A stretch of DNA of 54,002 nucleotides from Actinomycetes bacterium (GTDB lineage Bacteria > Actinomycetota > Acidimicrobiia > Acidimicrobiales > Acidimicrobiaceae): contig JAJZLS010000051.1 in the NCBI GenBank assembly GCA_021803345.1, positions 1 to 54,002 on the forward strand. Direction: 5' to 3'. This document shows, one piece after another, positions 7,908-17,317 of this stretch. The translations under genes and the position numbers were made by a program. Numbering within the stretch: the first letter of the stretch is position 1; the number at the start of each line of letters is the position of its first letter. The notes below the pieces were generated by a model. The model was not told where the DNA came from. It saw nothing but the letters and a program-made list of their open reading frames with translations, and made no database searches.

Positions 7908-9317
7908 GTGAAGACTTGGATTGGATTGGACATTGGCCACACCTCGTTGAACTTTAGCGTCATCGACGAGATGGGGAGTCAAGTCCGATCAATAGAAGTG
8001 GCGATAAATTCCCAATTGAGTGAACCACATCAACCTAATCCTTCTGAACTGCTTACTCAGATCATGGCGCACCTCGATTCGCTAGTTTCTATTGAAACTG
8101 AAACACCTCAGGCATTGGGACTATCCGGCGCTAACCGATTTGTACTCCTATGGGACCGAAACAGCTCAGTTCCAATTGGGGATCCGGTGAAGGCGCCAGG
8201 GAGGCTTTTAAGTTATGACGCCCAAAGTAAGCTGACCGAGCCAACTAACGCTGCCAACAATTCTCAATCAGCTACCGACTTTCAGCGGCTCATACGAACT
8301 GCGCAAGTGAATGATTCTCTAATCTTAGGAAGCTTAGAATCCTGGCTGCTAAGTCAGCTGACTGGTTCAACTTCACCCTTGACTGACCCCTCTTGTGCCT
8401 CAAGATTCTACACATTGAATCAGATTCAACAAATGGACAAAGGTGTCATCCCAGAAGAAGTGGGATTAAAACCCACTCAACATCCAAATTTCACGCCGTC
8501 CAGTAATCCGTCGAACACTCTAGGAAAAATCCATCTGGCAGACGGAAGAGAACTAAGAGTCAGCTCATTTCTGTCTAGCCAAAGTGCCCAGCTGCTTTCA
8601 CATGGGTGCCTATTACCAGGTCAAGGAGTACTGTTTTTAGAACCGAGTGCAAGAATGCTTATTAATACGGGATCTGAAGTCCACGACCCCGATAACACTT
8701 TTATAGCATGGCAGCTACCTGAGGGCGAGACTACTTACTTAAGCGAAATCACGATGCCCGAAATTAAAGATACTTTACGGTGGCTGTTTTCCAACTTCAA
8801 CCTAGGACACTCCCTGACAGAGTTGCATAGCCTGGCCAAACAGGTACGCAGCGCAGAACAAGTGACCTTGGTTCCATACCGGACAACTAATACTGACAAA
8901 ACCCAAAGCACTTCGTTACTATTGGCTGGCCTAAGCGTCTCATCAAATAAATTCCACATCGCCAGAGCTGGACTTGAGTCGATTGCACTACAAATATCAA
9001 GTTTTATCACACTTTGGAACAAGTCAAACCCAGTCCCGCTGCAGTCACTGTCGATGGGGGATGTCACAGACCATTTAGAGCTGCTGTTTCAGCTCATCTC
9101 AGATCTCAACCACATTAGTGTACTTTGCTCCAGGTTGCCTAGAACCTCTGCTTACGGAGCCGCACTCTCGACGCTCCCTGGTTTAGACAGTTTTATATCA
9201 AATTATGAAACCACGGACGAAGCTAACTATGTTCCTTCTGCCAACCCAAGGGCCGCTGCATCGAAATTAGACAAATGGTTACGTTTTCAGGATAAATTAG
9301 CCAGCTTCAACAAATAA
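7908..9317 (+). CDS. Divergent FGGY-family carbohydrate-kinase-like protein, probably not an active kinase
   Basis: The 469-residue protein follows the FGGY layout: GLDIGHTSLNFSVID at residue 7, GLSGANRFVLLWD near 75, and a second-domain stretch ending MLINTG near 250. Where active glycerol-kinase-type enzymes have GDQQ with the catalytic aspartate, this protein has LSSQSAQ. Where they have the YGTG phosphate loop it has LEPSAR. The arginine of the NQRE motif also appears shifted or lost. The frame is intact over its whole length, so this looks like a maintained pseudoenzyme and not a broken gene. Start is GTG at 7908. The 3' end overlaps the opposite-strand ACT gene by 21 bases. A canonical relative lies at 22535. 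Confidence 0.7.
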   Translation: MKTWIGLDIGHTSLNFSVIDEMGSQVRSIEVAINSQLSEPHQPNPSELLTQIMAHLDSLVSIETETPQALGLSGANRFVLLWDRNSSVPIGDPVKAPGRLLSYDAQSKLTEPTNAANNSQSATDFQRLIRTAQVNDSLILGSLESWLLSQLTGSTSPLTDPSCASRFYTLNQIQQMDKGVIPEEVGLKPTQHPNFTPSSNPSNTLGKIHLADGRELRVSSFLSSQSAQLLSHGCLLPGQGVLFLEPSARMLINTGSEVHDPDNTFIAWQLPEGETTYLSEITMPEIKDTLRWLFSNFNLGHSLTELHSLAKQVRSAEQVTLVPYRTTNTDKTQSTSLLLAGLSVSSNKFHIARAGLESIALQISSFITLWNKSNPVPLQSLSMGDVTDHLELLFQLISDLNHISVLCSRLPRTSAYGAALSTLPGLDSFISNYETTDEANYVPSANPRAAASKLDKWLRFQDKLASFNK

Positions 9318-9956
9318 AGCCAACTTCACATCGCTGATCCGCCCAATGGCATCAAGCTGCATCCGTTCCAAATCCCTAAAAGGTCTACCGTTCCTCCCTA
9401 GGATCAAAACTAAACCAGAATTTCGAAGCAGTGTGAGCGCCAAGTCGGAAGGCTGGTTATCAATATCCACTCCGCTGCTACCTGCCTGACCTCCTAGGAC
9501 ACCATCAATATAAGCGCGCAACCAGCCATCCAGAGGACGCTCGCCATAACTGTCGATCACTGTGCTTTCAGAAATGTTGTAGATGGCACACCACTTTGCC
9601 ATAAAATCGTTACTCACTCTTCGGCACAGTTCTGAAACCACACCTTTCAGAGTGTCCTGTTCTATGGCGCTTGCCACACTGAGAATTGGGTCAAGCCTTG
9701 GATCCCGCTCTGGCCTCGGCTCTAATCCAATATTCTCGACGTCCACCCCATCAACTTCCTGAACTTCCCTCACCATAAGGTCCACTAGTTCGAGGCTGGG
9801 AAGATCTACGATCAACTCGTCTATGACGCGTCCCGCACCACGTTCAAGAATTTCTATTCCAACCAAGTCACCACGAACTGAACCAATTCTTGATGCCACT
9901 GCCCCAAGGGCTCCCGGCCTGTCATCAAGCCATATCCGTAGAATAAATCTGGGCAC
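9297..9956 (-). CDS. ACT-domain protein of unknown function
   Basis: The first 70 residues form an ACT-type amino-acid-sensing fold (LRIWLDDRPGALGAVASRIG, then a second beta-alpha-beta half). Residues 85-219 are a less clear domain, perhaps a ligand-sensing fold. ACT domains bind amino acids to regulate metabolism. The gene lies downstream of an AlaC-like aminotransferase on the same strand, 140 bases away, so a link to amino-acid control is plausible. It starts at GTG 9956. No catalytic domain is visible. Confidence 0.72.
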   Translation of the reverse strand: MPRFILRIWLDDRPGALGAVASRIGSVRGDLVGIEILERGAGRVIDELIVDLPSLELVDLMVREVQEVDGVDVENIGLEPRPERDPRLDPILSVASAIEQDTLKGVVSELCRRVSNDFMAKWCAIYNISESTVIDSYGERPLDGWLRAYIDGVLGGQAGSSGVDIDNQPSDLALTLLRNSGLVLILGRNGRPFRDLERMQLDAIGRISDVKLALFVEAG

Positions 9957-10096
9957 AGTCAGATCCTAACCATTATTTATTTCAGCACGGTTTCCGCTGT
10001 CTTTCAAGAATGTGAATTTATTTGGAATGCGCCGGGCGCTCAACTATCTCCCACCAAAGGCCAAAAAGCTTAGAGCTCTTCCAAACCCTCAATCAA

Positions 10097-11314
10097 TCAA
10101 AGTTTCGGTAGAACCTTCTTGAGATTTCTCACTGCCTGATGAATTCGCTGCTCGTTCTCTATCAGCGCGAATCGGACAAAACCCTCTCCTCCAGGTCCAA
10201 ATCCGACGCCAGGCGATACTGCCACGTGAGCCTCGGAAACTAAGAACTTGGCAAATTCAAGAGAGCCTAAATCCTGGTATGGCTCTGGAATTTCGCTCCA
10301 GACAAACATGGTTCCCCTGGGCTTTTCTATTTCCCAGCCAATCCTGTTCAATCCTTCGCAAAGGACATCACGGCGAGACTGATAAACCTGGTTCACAACT
10401 GGGGGATAAGCGTCCGCCTCATTTAACGTGACCGTTGCTGCGATCTGAATAGGTTGGAAGGTTCCATAATCCAGATAGCTCTTCAATTTAGTTAGTGCAG
10501 CCACAACGTCACGGTTGCCAACCATAAAAGCGGCACGCCAACCAGCCATCGAATAGGACTTGGTCAAAGTGTAAAGTTCAACCGAAACATCCTTGGCGCC
10601 TGGAACTTGAAGTACAGAAGGAGGTTTGTAACCATCAAAGGCTGTATCAGAATATGCAAAATCGTGAACCAGGATCACTTCACGCTCCCTGGCAAATTCA
10701 ACGATTCTCGTCATCCATTCCAGATCGACGCTAGTTGTGGTTGGATTATGTGGAAATGAAATAACTATCACCCGGGGCCTGGGCCATGAAGATTCAAACG
10801 CCTCCACCAGATTAGAAAGGAACTCCTCTGGATTACCTCTTCTGGGCACCTCACCTAAAGCTTCGCTCCTAGAAGTTGGCCCCAGACGAACCTGTCTCAC
10901 CTCTGCACCAGCAAACAGGGGTCCCCAAATGTGGATCGGATACGATGGTGAAGGCACCAGTGCGACGTCGCCGGGACCAACTAATACCCACATCAGATGA
11001 GAGAACCCTTCCTTGGCGCCAATTGTGGTGACAACCTCGGTTTCGGGATCTAGCTCAACATTGAACTTTCTCATGTACATATCCGCCACTGCCTTGCGCA
11101 AGTTGGGCAGTCCTCGACTGGAGGAATATCGATGGTTCCTAGGATTAAGAGCAGCTTCCGCCAACTTTTTTACAGCAATATCAGGTGATGGAATATCAGG
11201 ATTACCGAATCCCAAATCAATTACATCCTTTCCAGCCCTTCTCTCTTGAGCCTTCAAGGAATCGATAACACCAAAAACGTATGGTGGCAAACCTGTTATT
11301 CGTCGAAATTCCAT
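10097..11314 (-). CDS. PLP-dependent aminotransferase class I/II (AlaC-like, probable glutamate-pyruvate transaminase)
   Basis: Fold-type I aminotransferase of 405 residues. The N-terminal LGFGNPDIPSP, the SPSYPIH stretch near 125, PHNPT near 190 and the Schiff-base lysine in LTKSYSMAGWR near 248 are all present, as is a C-terminal arginine region (FVRFALIENEQR). The match to the AlaC/DapL-like subgroup is good, so it probably makes alanine or a related amino acid from glutamate, but substrate choice is not fixed by sequence. The start ATG at 11314 has a modest ribosome-binding site. Confidence 0.9.
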   Translation of the reverse strand: MEFRRITGLPPYVFGVIDSLKAQERRAGKDVIDLGFGNPDIPSPDIAVKKLAEAALNPRNHRYSSSRGLPNLRKAVADMYMRKFNVELDPETEVVTTIGAKEGFSHLMWVLVGPGDVALVPSPSYPIHIWGPLFAGAEVRQVRLGPTSRSEALGEVPRRGNPEEFLSNLVEAFESSWPRPRVIVISFPHNPTTTSVDLEWMTRIVEFAREREVILVHDFAYSDTAFDGYKPPSVLQVPGAKDVSVELYTLTKSYSMAGWRAAFMVGNRDVVAALTKLKSYLDYGTFQPIQIAATVTLNEADAYPPVVNQVYQSRRDVLCEGLNRIGWEIEKPRGTMFVWSEIPEPYQDLGSLEFAKFLVSEAHVAVSPGVGFGPGGEGFVRFALIENEQRIHQAVRNLKKVLPKL

Positions 11315-11738
11315 GTAAACACCCTAGTCTCCATGATTTATATAATTCACTCTAACCTGCAGATGCAAATCTCAAATTGTTCTATAGGACAAATGCTTAG
11401 TACAAGTATCGCTAAGCACCACAAGTGAGCCGAACCCGCAAATCGTAATCATTTTAGGCTCAGACGAAGAAGAAGCTTCCGCAAACTTTTTTGAATAGAT
11501 AATAAAACAGTATTCCGATCTTCGATCGAATTTGAGCAGCTCAAATTTCGACAAGACAGAATCATAAAACCTGACCCGAAGAAACGATCAAAATACTCGC
11601 CTCGGCAACAGTTATTTGCAGGCACCGCCATATTTTGGCAGGTTTCACTGGCCATAACTGCATCGTCCATAATTGCAAACTCTGCCACTGAAGTTAATTG
11701 ATGACGCCCTCAATAATTTGGCGCGACAGACCTAAAGA
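11315..11738. other. 424-base intergenic region with one inverted repeat
   Basis: No convincing gene is seen here. The small open frames on both strands have no family resemblance and unusual composition. The only structure is TCGAATTTGAG / CTCAAATTTCGA at about 11525-11551 around a 3-base loop, a near-perfect stem. It could be a transcription terminator without a T-run or a regulator site. Promoters for the aminotransferase gene should lie at the left side. Confidence 0.5.
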
Positions 11739-12203
11739 TCATTTAGAAGCGCTCGGGCTGATTGAGGCCTGGGACTCAACCCGATCCTTTAGGTCGCGAA
11801 GCGCCGCATGCACTATTCTTCCCTCGGCCCTCCGTTTGACAAAACCAGGGATAGGAACCGCCAATTCCACACTCAATTCATAGGTTACTTCGGTCTGGTC
11901 AAAGTCCAGTGATTCGAAGGTGTAAGAACCATCGAGTTTAGAGGTTATATCTCCTACAATTTGTATCCAGGACAGTGACGTGGGAGCTAATGAATAGTCG
12001 TATCTCAGGGTATATGAGGTAGTGCGGCCAAAAGCCCCGGCTCGATAGGTGACCTCGGTGGGACGACCACTGTCGTCACGTCTAATAACTTGAACTTTCT
12101 TAATATCCTGGGCCCAAGAGGGATAGTCCTCAAAAGACGATGCAATGGCATAGCATTGCACTGGAGTAGCCCCAATGATCATCTTTTCGCGAGCGTTTTC
12201 CAT
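11739..12203 (-). CDS. SRPBCC (START-like, polyketide cyclase/dehydrase-type) protein
   Basis: A 154-residue helix-grip protein. It starts MENAREKMIIGATPVQCYAIASSFEDYPSW, with the typical W in SFEDYPSWAQD and later YTLRYDYS and LDGSYTFE strands. Members bind hydrophobic ligands in a cavity and the true ligand is usually unknown. A clear AGGAAGGGATC ribosome-binding site precedes the ATG. In mycobacteria an SRPBCC gene lies near pimB, and the same neighbourhood is seen here, which suggests a role tied to lipid or cell-envelope metabolism. Confidence 0.85.
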   Translation of the reverse strand: MENAREKMIIGATPVQCYAIASSFEDYPSWAQDIKKVQVIRRDDSGRPTEVTYRAGAFGRTTSYTLRYDYSLAPTSLSWIQIVGDITSKLDGSYTFESLDFDQTEVTYELSVELAVPIPGFVKRRAEGRIVHAALRDLKDRVESQASISPSASK

Positions 12204-12331
12204 GGCTCGGATCCCTTCCTAATTAGCCGCAATTGCAGTTATAGCCAAATTGATTATCACCCAGCAGAAACATCAGCCAGGCAACAACATCTACACAATA
12301 CAATAGTCCAATAAATTGCTGAATTACTAGC

Positions 12332-13468
12332 TCACACTACCTTATCAAGGTAATTTTGCAATCGAACTGATAAAATATCATAGGAAAATAAATCGGTCGC
12401 TCTCACGCGACCTTTTGTCCCCATATTTCGTCGTAGTTCTTCATCTTCAATCAACATTGAAATCGCTTCGGCAGTGCGCCTTGCAGATTTTGGCTTATAT
12501 ATTACAAAACCAGTTTCTTGGTTCACCACTGCTTCACATGATCCTCCTGAATATCCAGCTATAACCGGAATCCCGCAAGAACTAGCTTCAAGAAACACTA
12601 TTCCAAATCCTTCCTGTTCAAGGCCCGCCCATCGACTTCTGCATAACATGGCAAAGGAATCACTTGAACCTAACAACGTTGGAAGTTCCTCTTCGCTGAT
12701 TCTCCCCAGGAGCCGTACTGGAGCTTTTCGCCGCTCAATTAAGGCTGCCAAGCGATTCTGATCCCTACCGGTACCAGCAATGAGCACTTTTAGCGAGGGA
12801 TAAGTGTTTCGCAGGAGTCCCGCTGCCTCTACCAGAGTATCGATTCCCTTCCTGGGGACAAGTCTCGATACAGAGCAAAGGAGAAAATCGGTCTCGGATA
12901 TTCCAAGCTGCTCTCTAAATCTTTTGCGCTCTTCTTGAGCCAGAACCCGAAATCTCGAACCATCAACTCCGGGTGGTACCTCTAAAATATCCGGACCATT
13001 TGCCATCTTTTTTGAAAATAGGTGATCGATCTCGCTCTTAGGATACTGGCCAGCTACAACCACAAACTCAGCACCACCTAAAACCTTACGGAGCCGCATA
13101 GAAGCGATTGGCAAATGAGCAGGTATGGTGAGCTCAGCACCATGCAAAACCACCGCATAGGGAATCCCCATCGTCGGCGCCAGCAGTCCTACCGGCAATG
13201 CCGGATCCCAAATTATGAATTCCGCTTTATTGACAATTGCCAGGTCTTGGATATCTTTAGCCAAAGAGCGAGTAGGGAGCAACACCCGTCTATGCAGCCT
13301 AACAATCTTAAACCTCTGCTCCAAGTCAAATTGTTTAGCCTCCGGGTGCGAAGTCGTCACAACCACAAAGCTGGAGGGATCTAACCTACTCCATAACTCA
13401 TACAAGTAATTCTGGATTCCGCCCACCTTTGGCGGGAAATCATTTGTTACTAAAAGGTGTTTACCCAT
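12332..13468 (-). CDS. pimB: Family 4 glycosyltransferase, PimB-like (phosphatidylinositol-mannoside mannosyltransferase)
   Basis: GT-B retaining glycosyltransferase, 378 residues. It opens with VTNDFPPKVGGIQNYLYEL, the signature of the PimB subgroup. It also has VLHGAELTIPAHLP near 108, SRLVPRKGIDTLVEA near 203 and the nucleotide-sugar site EGFGIVFLEASSCGIPVIAG near 288. PimB uses GDP-mannose to add the second mannose to phosphatidylinositol monomannoside at the inner membrane face. Good match with its SRPBCC neighbour, but a related GT4 acceptor specificity cannot be excluded, so the gene symbol is tentative. Confidence 0.82.
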   Translation of the reverse strand: MGKHLLVTNDFPPKVGGIQNYLYELWSRLDPSSFVVVTTSHPEAKQFDLEQRFKIVRLHRRVLLPTRSLAKDIQDLAIVNKAEFIIWDPALPVGLLAPTMGIPYAVVLHGAELTIPAHLPIASMRLRKVLGGAEFVVVAGQYPKSEIDHLFSKKMANGPDILEVPPGVDGSRFRVLAQEERKRFREQLGISETDFLLCSVSRLVPRKGIDTLVEAAGLLRNTYPSLKVLIAGTGRDQNRLAALIERRKAPVRLLGRISEEELPTLLGSSDSFAMLCRSRWAGLEQEGFGIVFLEASSCGIPVIAGYSGGSCEAVVNQETGFVIYKPKSARRTAEAISMLIEDEELRRNMGTKGRVRATDLFSYDILSVRLQNYLDKVV

Positions 13469-13589
13469 CCGCTCTCCAGCAACATTGCTAATGAAACAGT
13501 GTCAGCTTTTCACATGATCCTACACTATTCCAATCTTTGATACGTGGGCGCTACACACGTTTCAAGAGAGCCAAATTCTTGGCAACAAA

Positions 13590-13844
13590 TCATTTAGGCC
13601 GCCTAAGCCCCGACTTCCTTAGCGATTTGACAATATCCCTAAAATCAACAGCTACCGCGCCAAATTGTAACGCTAATTCTCTGGTTTTGGAATCTACGTC
13701 GTAATGGTCCCCCTGAAACAACCTTGGCTCAATGCCGAGTCTTTCAGCAAAGCTGTGAAGCTCATCAAATGACGAATCCGAAATCAGGTGCGCCCACCGT
13801 CTACCCTTGAAAGGCCAAATGGCCTGATCCACCAGTATCATCAC
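13590..13844 (-). CDS. DUF4031 domain protein
   Basis: 84 residues matching the actinobacterial DUF4031 family: ILVDQAIWPFKGRRWAHLISDSSFDELHSFAERLG and the later DHYDV. No function is known for the family. Start is GTG at 13844 or ATG at 13841. It lies 12 bases after the flavoprotein gene upstream, so the two may share a transcript. Confidence 0.82.
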   Translation of the reverse strand: MMILVDQAIWPFKGRRWAHLISDSSFDELHSFAERLGIEPRLFQGDHYDVDSKTRELALQFGAVAVDFRDIVKSLRKSGLRRPK

Positions 13845-13856
13845 TCAAATGATAGC

Positions 13857-14657
13857 TCAGTCGTATTTCTCTGAAAATACTGAACCTGGCTCCATGCCCA
13901 GCTCCCTCAATGCAACCTCACAAAGCTCGACCATCTCCGGAGGTCCACAAAGATAGCCCAATTTAGGAGAGGTTTCCTCAAGTAAATCCTGGAGCATTTC
14001 TTTATCAATTCGTCGATGGAATCGAGCAGTTGGGTCTTTTGGATCACGGGTATACGTATGAGTCACCTTTAGCCAGCCTGTTTCCTCCTGCAGCTTATTG
14101 AGTTCGTCACCGTAAATGACGTATTCTTTAGATTTGGAGGAAAATAGGAGGTGCATTGGCTGTGTGAGATTCTTTGCCTTGGCGTAACGAATCATTGACA
14201 TAAAAGGTACAACACCTGAACCAGCCGCCACTAACAGAAGGGGCCCACCCATCTCCTCCGTCCAGTTGAAAGCCCCATAAGGTCCCCTCACCTCAAGTTT
14301 GGAACCTACCGGCGTATCCCTTACAAGAACAGGCGAAACCAGGCCACCAACCATCTCTTTAACCCCAACCTCAATTATTCCAAAGTCCGGGTAAGGCGAA
14401 GATCCAATCGAATAAGCCCGCTGAATTGGTCGTGGCCTTCCTTCTACGGGTATACGAATATTGTAATATTGCCCGGGTATAAAGCTTGAGGGATTCGGAA
14501 GCGCTAGGCGCAATGTTGAAGTCTCTGGGGTCTCCACGATCACGTCTACTACATCTGCCAACTGCCACTCTTTTATCGGGGTCTTTCGAGCCAGCCGGAG
14601 TTGTAAGGTATTGGAATCTGGTTCAGAATTAGTCAATTGATTTTCCACGCCTAACAT
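13857..14657 (-). CDS. Ferredoxin-NAD(P) reductase-like FAD/NAD(P)-binding oxidoreductase
   Basis: FAD-binding barrel plus NAD(P) domain, 266 residues. FAD contact motif RAYSIGSS near 82, GPYGAF near 127, the nucleotide-binding loop AAGSGVVPFMSM near 142 and the C-terminal GYLCGPPEMVE near 235 are in the order of the ferredoxin reductase / flavohaemoglobin reductase family. There is no 2Fe-2S ferredoxin domain, so the electron partner is a separate protein. Start ATG at 14657. An in-frame GTG at 14648 is an alternative. Confidence 0.88.
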   Translation of the reverse strand: MLGVENQLTNSEPDSNTLQLRLARKTPIKEWQLADVVDVIVETPETSTLRLALPNPSSFIPGQYYNIRIPVEGRPRPIQRAYSIGSSPYPDFGIIEVGVKEMVGGLVSPVLVRDTPVGSKLEVRGPYGAFNWTEEMGGPLLLVAAGSGVVPFMSMIRYAKAKNLTQPMHLLFSSKSKEYVIYGDELNKLQEETGWLKVTHTYTRDPKDPTARFHRRIDKEMLQDLLEETSPKLGYLCGPPEMVELCEVALRELGMEPGSVFSEKYD

Positions 14658-14728
14658 ACTAGTTAGTTATTCTACACTCTGTTGTCAAAAAGTAACTATT
14701 TTGTAATATAAGTTCCTAAAAAATTGAG

Positions 14729-14944
14729 TTAACCTTCTTGACCCTCGACTATTTCAATAGATTTGGAATGTCCGCACCATCGGCAACTCACTTCATCAAC
14801 AGTTTCTTCAAGCACATCTTCCTGTTCGACTCTTAAATCTCCGCCGATGCTGAAATGATAAAATGATTTGGTTTTCTTGCTCACTGTCACGTCAAACCGA
14901 GTGACGTTCCCACAGGCCGCGCAACGATATCTAGTCTTATTCAC
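14729..14944 (-). CDS. Small zinc-ribbon protein, conserved in actinobacteria
   Basis: 71 residues with two CxxC knuckles, CAACGN at residue 8 and CRWCGH near 55, which would hold one zinc ion. It starts MNKTRYRCAACGNVTRF and ends acidic. Such proteins are common in actinobacteria and their function is unknown. The interval 14945-15066 before it has no clear feature. Confidence 0.8.
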   Translation of the reverse strand: MNKTRYRCAACGNVTRFDVTVSKKTKSFYHFSIGGDLRVEQEDVLEETVDEVSCRWCGHSKSIEIVEGQEG

Positions 14945-15066
14945 AGAAATGAGACTAGCCGAGGTAGGACCTACTCATCTCATAAACCCGGCAATTCCAA
15001 CTGGTTTTATTAGGATTGCATCTGAAATAATAAACCACTGGACGGACTTGTCACAATATCAAACCT

Positions 15067-16128
15067 TCACAGCTGAGAAGCTTCTATCAAAGTATGGAGC
15101 GATTTCAGAGCCCCGCCTGAAACTATTGAATTCCGTGCCATTTCTATTCCCAGCGCTATTGACGAAGCGGCACCGCAGACATACAATGCTGCCCCAGCGT
15201 TCAAAATCGCGATATCCGCCTTTGCCCCCGGTTTACCCTCCAGCACCTCAAGTACAACTCTTGCATTGTCGCTAGCGTCGCCTCCGCGCAAATCATCCAG
15301 GTTTGCCAGTGCTATACCGTAATCTCTGGGATCTACCTGATATCTGGTAATTACCGGGTTATCTTCTGAATCCCTTGAGAGCTCAAAAACATTTGAAACC
15401 GCCGTAGTTGAGATCTCATCAAGACCATCTTCACCAAAGACGACCATAGCTCTCTTTGATCCTTGCGCAGCCAATACTCCAACCATGATCTCAGCCATAG
15501 CTGGATCTGAAACACCTACAACCTGATAGCGGGCTCTAGCAGGGTTGACCAGTGGGCCGAGAAAATTAAAAATCGTGGCCACTCCAAGCTCTCGTCTCAA
15601 AGAAGAGACATTGGCCATTGCCGGATGAAACTTTGGAGCAAAGCAAAAACCAATATTTGCTCTTTCAATACACTTCGCTACCAGGGTTGGACCGATATCA
15701 ATTTTGACTCCAAGACTCTCAAGCACATCGGCCGAACCTGATCTTGACGAAGATGCACGACCACCGTGTTTACATACTTTTATTCCGGCTCCAGCTACGA
15801 TCAAAGCAGCCATAGTAGAGACGTTTATGGTCATTGCCCTATCGCCACCGGTTCCGCAGGTGTCCACCAGAAATGGATCAACCTCCACCCTGGTTGCGAA
15901 CTCCAACATTGCTGAAGCCATTCCGGAAACCTCTTCCACGGTCTCACCCTTAGTTCTGAGGGCGGCTACAAATGCGGCAGCTTGAACTGGAGAGGTATTA
16001 CCGGAGAGGATTTCGATCAAAGCCAGCCTGGACAGGTCATATCCCAGATTCTGTCCTTTGAAAGCCAGAGATATAACCGCCGGCCACCCTGGAAATTGGC
16101 CCTGCTGAGCAAAATTTGAATCAGTCAT
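15067..16128 (-). CDS. trpD: Anthranilate phosphoribosyltransferase
   Basis: Second committed step of tryptophan synthesis: anthranilate plus PRPP gives phosphoribosylanthranilate. 353 residues. DTCGTGGDRAMTINVST near residue 90 binds PRPP, KHGGRASSSRSGSADVLE near 118 is the substrate loop (KHGNRA in many enzymes, here G for N), and FNFLGPLVNPAR near 180 completes the family pattern. No other trp genes are nearby. Its start ATG overlaps the stop of an acyl-CoA dehydrogenase pseudogene (ATGA), so it once depended on coupling to that frame. Confidence 0.95.
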   Translation of the reverse strand: MTDSNFAQQGQFPGWPAVISLAFKGQNLGYDLSRLALIEILSGNTSPVQAAAFVAALRTKGETVEEVSGMASAMLEFATRVEVDPFLVDTCGTGGDRAMTINVSTMAALIVAGAGIKVCKHGGRASSSRSGSADVLESLGVKIDIGPTLVAKCIERANIGFCFAPKFHPAMANVSSLRRELGVATIFNFLGPLVNPARARYQVVGVSDPAMAEIMVGVLAAQGSKRAMVVFGEDGLDEISTTAVSNVFELSRDSEDNPVITRYQVDPRDYGIALANLDDLRGGDASDNARVVLEVLEGKPGAKADIAILNAGAALYVCGAASSIALGIEMARNSIVSGGALKSLHTLIEASQL

Positions 16129-17317
16129 TTGCTTAGAGAATACTCAGTCCCACCAGAGATCGCGCTCAAGTACCCCCTTGCTATTAAAACTAGCTGCACT
16201 TGAGATGAACCCTCAACGATTGTCAGCTGTTTGGCATCCCTATAAAACATCTCCACAGTGTGATCTTCCATATAACCTGCGCGCCGAGAAGCTGAACTGC
16301 CAGGCTGGATGCCCTAACGGCGATTTCAGTGGCAAAATATTTTGCCACGGAAAGCTGCGGCACTGAACTCTTGCCAAACTGCCCATTATCGGCCATCATC
16401 GCGGCTCTATATCTCAGGAGTCGAGCCGCCTCAATTTTCATAGTAAGCTTAGAAATCTCCCACTGAATACCTTGAAAAGCAGCAATAGTCTTGCCAAAAA
16501 CCTCTCGCCGCTTTACATTATCTACTGCATACATCAAGGCTACTTCGGCCAGGCCCAAACCTCTTGCCGCCACTATCGGCCGCATGGCGCTCAGGCTCAG
16601 CATTGCCAGTCTGAAACCCCCAACTTCTCCTATCACTGCTTCCTTACCAACCCGTAAATGGTCCAAAATCAGTTCACCGGTGTCTACTCCGTGAACCCCC
16701 ATCTTCCTATCGAGCCAGCCAATGGAAACTCTGGGCAAATCCCTGTCAAGCACAAATGCGGTTATCGAATCATGCTTTCGGAAAACAGCCGGGCCCGTCT
16801 TTACAAAAACTGTAAACCAGCCCGCCTGAGCTATGCCAGAGATCCAGCACTTCACACCATCAAGGACCCAACCTCCATTGATTTCCGGGTCAGGAAGAGC
16901 CACAGTGCGCATTCCAACCGCATCTGATCCGGCTCCAGGTTCAGATAAGGCGAATGAAGCGCTAAGGGATCCGTTGGCGATTCCAGGTAAATAGCGCATC
17001 TTTTGGTCCTCGGTGAGCGCGATCTGAAGAGGACCAGTTGCAAGTCTGGTAAGGAGTAAAATCAGTGCTGGCGCATTTGAATACTTAGCAACTTCCTCGA
17101 TTGCAATACTCAGTCCCATTATTCCAGCGCCAGAACCGCGATGCGATTCGGGAATACATAAACCCAGTAGCCTAGTATCGCGAAATAGCTCGAATATATC
17201 CTGAGGATAAAGTCATGTCTTGTCTATCTCCCTAGCCCAGGGAGCAACCTTCTCGTTGGCCAGCTTGCGACTTAATTGTTGTGATTCCATCAAGTTATCG
17301 CTTAAATTTAAATCCAT
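16125..17317 (-). pseudogene. Acyl-CoA dehydrogenase, inactivated by a nonsense codon and a frameshift
   Basis: Nearly every family motif is readable if two lesions are repaired. From ATG 17317 the frame reads MDLNLSDNLMESQQL, then TGA at codon 35 (17215-17213) where the family usually has Arg, then LYPQDIFELFRD. Residues SFALSEPGAGSDA and WISG give the FAD/substrate part. Near 16280 one base is missing, after which AGYMEDHTVEMFYRDAKQLTIVEGSSQ continues in the next frame. The total length is one base short of a multiple of three, consistent with a single deletion. The stop TGA overlaps the trpD ATG. The longest surviving frame covers only the middle. Sequencing error at both sites is possible but unlikely. 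Confidence 0.85.

Noticed and set aside
11372-11688. Two small minus-strand frames in the 11.3-11.7 kb gap
   Set aside because: Cysteine- and serine-rich with no ribosome-binding site and no family likeness.
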